Assembly (NCBI RefSeq): GCF_020858115.1
Contig: NZ_JACYMM010000001.1
Span: forward strand, 310,001-374,000
From: Janthinobacterium sp. FW305-129
GTDB taxonomy: Bacteria; Pseudomonadota; Gammaproteobacteria; Burkholderiales; Burkholderiaceae_D
Length of the DNA stretch: 64,000 nt
Direction: 5' to 3'
Under the pieces are notes generated by a model. The model was not told the origin of the DNA, ran no database searches, and was given only the letters and a program-made list of their open reading frames with translations. Position 1 is the first letter of the stretch, and every line of letters starts with the position of its first letter. Of this stretch, positions 62,805-64,000 are shown piece by piece. The translations under genes were made by a program, and so were the position numbers.

Positions 62805-63824
62805 TCAGCCCGCCGCCTTCTTCTTCCCCTTCAACAAACTCCCCGCCGCATTGTCCTCGAAGCGCCCCGCCTCTTCTATATAGCCATGCACGGTGCCGTC
62901 GTGGCGCCAGCCGCCCTGGCGCTTGATGGCCTGGAAATCGGCGCCGGCCCGGTGCGCGCTGGTGGCCATGCCGCGGCGCAAGCTGTGGCTCGATAGTTCC
63001 GGCACGTAATCGAGGCCGGCCAGCCGGGCGCAGCCTTCCAATATCGTGTTGATGCTGCTCGCGTGCAACCCCTTCCCTCCCACATGGCCCCACTGGTTGA
63101 CGGTGCGCAAGAGCGGGCCGCTGGCGATGCCCGCCACGCCCAACCAGGCGCGCAGTGCCGTGGCCGGGCAGCAGACGCCGTCGCCGAACGGGATCGCCTT
63201 GACGATGCCTTCGCCCGACTGGTCCGTTTTCGAGCGGGGCAAGGTGATCACCAGGCCTTGCGGCTCCCAGCTCACGTCTTCCAGCTTCAAACCCACCAGT
63301 TCGCTGCGCCGGAAACCGCCAAAAAAGCCCAGCTGCAGCAAGGCGTTGTCGCGCAGGGCCTTGTTCGTGCCCAAAGCGCCCAGCCTGGCGACGATCAACT
63401 CCAGGTCTTCCAGCGGCAGCGCCCTCGCCTTCTTTTTCGGCTTGCCGTGCAGGCGCGCGATGCCGGCCAAGGTCTTGCGCACGGTGGGCGTGGACGCGGG
63501 GTCCGCAAAGCCCTGGTACACATGCCATTGCGACAGGGCCGTCAGGCGCAGGGCCAGCGTGCGCGCATTCAGGCTGTCCGCATACGCCATCAAATAGCGG
63601 ATGACGGTCGATTCGTCGGCGGGCAGCGCCCCGCCCCAGGCCTGGAAATGGCGGATGGCGCTGCGGTAGGTGCGGCGCGTGTTGTCGGACGTGGCGGCGG
63701 CCAGAAACGCCTGGTGGCGCGCGGCCAGTTCGGCATCGACCAGGGCGCCGTGTAACGGCACAGGCGCCAGGGCGGCGCTTTTCGGCACGGCAAGGCGGCG
63801 TTTAGTCAGGGGCAAATCGGGCAT
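62805..63824 (-). CDS. Tyrosine recombinase / integrase
   Basis: 339 residues from ATG 63824; the frame stays open 105 bp further upstream into AT-rich DNA. An N-terminal SAM-like core-binding domain (residues 30-125) precedes the catalytic domain with Arg172 (GGFRRSEL), Lys199 (PRSKTD), His280-x2-Arg283 (SSHSLRRG), His308 (GGWRH) and nucleophile Tyr315 (HGYIEE). All catalytic residues are present, so it should be active. It belongs to the group of compact chromosomal or integrative-element XerC/D-like enzymes; no phage genes are seen on this side. Confidence 0.93.
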   Translation of the reverse strand: MPDLPLTKRRLAVPKSAALAPVPLHGALVDAELAARHQAFLAAATSDNTRRTYRSAIRHFQAWGGALPADESTVIRYLMAYADSLNARTLALRLTALSQWHVYQGFADPASTPTVRKTLAGIARLHGKPKKKARALPLEDLELIVARLGALGTNKALRDNALLQLGFFGGFRRSELVGLKLEDVSWEPQGLVITLPRSKTDQSGEGIVKAIPFGDGVCCPATALRAWLGVAGIASGPLLRTVNQWGHVGGKGLHASSINTILEGCARLAGLDYVPELSSHSLRRGMATSAHRAGADFQAIKRQGGWRHDGTVHGYIEEAGRFEDNAAGSLLKGKKKAAG

Positions 63825-63892
63825 GGCGGCAGCGAAATCGCAGTTTTGTACTAAGAGATACGCAGAATAGCATGCCAGACACCCCCATAACA

Positions 63893-63985
63893 CGCGATAA
63901 GCGATCTTATCGCGGCTTATATTTTTCAAAAATCATCAAAATTTATATCGTAATATTATTCGATATTACGTATCATGTAATACGT
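63893..63985. repeat. Three inverted repeats upstream of the integrase gene
   Basis: CGCGATAAG pairs with CTTATCGCG (63893-63914, 4-bp centre); CGTAATAT with ATATTACG (63949-63970, 6-bp centre); and ACGTAT with ATACGT (68-73 and 80-85 of the last line, 63968-63985). They are AT-rich and lie 70-160 bp before the integrase start, where a recombination site or its promoter would be. No att core could be confirmed. Confidence 0.55.
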
Positions 63986-64000
63986 TACTAAATTTCGCTT

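Noticed and set aside
1-64000. tRNA, rRNA, tmRNA or riboswitch genes
   Set aside because: No cloverleaf, rRNA core or known riboswitch core was recognised by reading; a covariance-model scan would be needed to exclude weak candidates.

Overview
The window is a high-GC chromosomal segment of a Gram-negative betaproteobacterium, most likely an Oxalobacteraceae member (Janthinobacterium, Duganella or Massilia-like). The inference rests on codon bias, on the mix of TonB receptor, two-partner secretion, chitinase, LysR/MarR/MerR regulators and methyl-accepting chemotaxis protein, and on the absence of any long phage or plasmid block. I saw no rRNA, tRNA or CRISPR array. Two AT-rich patches (about 21.2-24.4 kb and 51.5-52.3 kb) and a tyrosine recombinase at the right edge look acquired.

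Layout. 1-0.9 kb: 3'-truncated zinc alcohol dehydrogenase (minus). 1.4-16 kb: a codirectional surface and secretion block made of a class-3-like lipase without signal peptide, an exported tail-collar protein, a Sel1-repeat exported protein, a 2500-residue TpsA adhesin with about 20 YDG modules, its TpsB transporter, and a histidine kinase/response regulator pair. 16-19 kb: exported acetoacetate-decarboxylase-like protein and Old Yellow Enzyme in one operon, divergent from a MerR regulator, with matching 19-bp-spacer promoters on both strands. 19-21.2 kb: TonB-dependent siderophore receptor behind a Fur-like box. 21.3-24.4 kb: AT-rich island with a rolling-circle Rep remnant, a small Cys-rich protein, a PD-(D/E)XK nuclease-like protein and a gene broken at a (GA)8 tract. 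25-28.3 kb: degenerate M28-like lipoprotein and a GH18 chitinase with CBM5/12 and a Thr-Pro microsatellite linker.

28.3-39.5 kb: TetR with a perfect 14-bp-arm operator and an NTF2-like gene; DUF2061 protein behind a second Fur-like box; amidase divergent from LysR; a five-heme cytochrome c that joins an alcohol-dehydrogenase-type tri-heme module to a TsdA-type di-heme module; an Nramp-related transporter; SDR divergent from MerR-SUKH; DUF4142 and small proteins. 39.7-48.3 kb: exported Cache protein plus chemoreceptor, a secreted unknown, cadR/cadA with a textbook MerR operator, and two exported alpha/beta hydrolases. 48.3-57.8 kb: MFS exporter, GNAT/LysR pair, AT-rich patch with small unknowns, FAD oxidoreductase, second GNAT, HTH-citrate-synthase fusion, MarR plus hotdog thioesterase, YfeS-like protein. 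57.8-64 kb: S41 peptidase-MarR operon behind a near-perfect 28-bp dyad, LysE exporter and MocR regulator, two small membrane proteins, and the integrase with inverted repeats upstream.

The common theme is environment-facing functions (adhesion, secretion, metal efflux, iron uptake, chitin use) each with its own one-component regulator beside it. The most unusual items are the lipase/Sel1/TPS block, the AT-rich nuclease island with its dinucleotide frameshift, the pentaheme fusion, the HTH-citrate synthase, and the palindrome-controlled S41-MarR operon.
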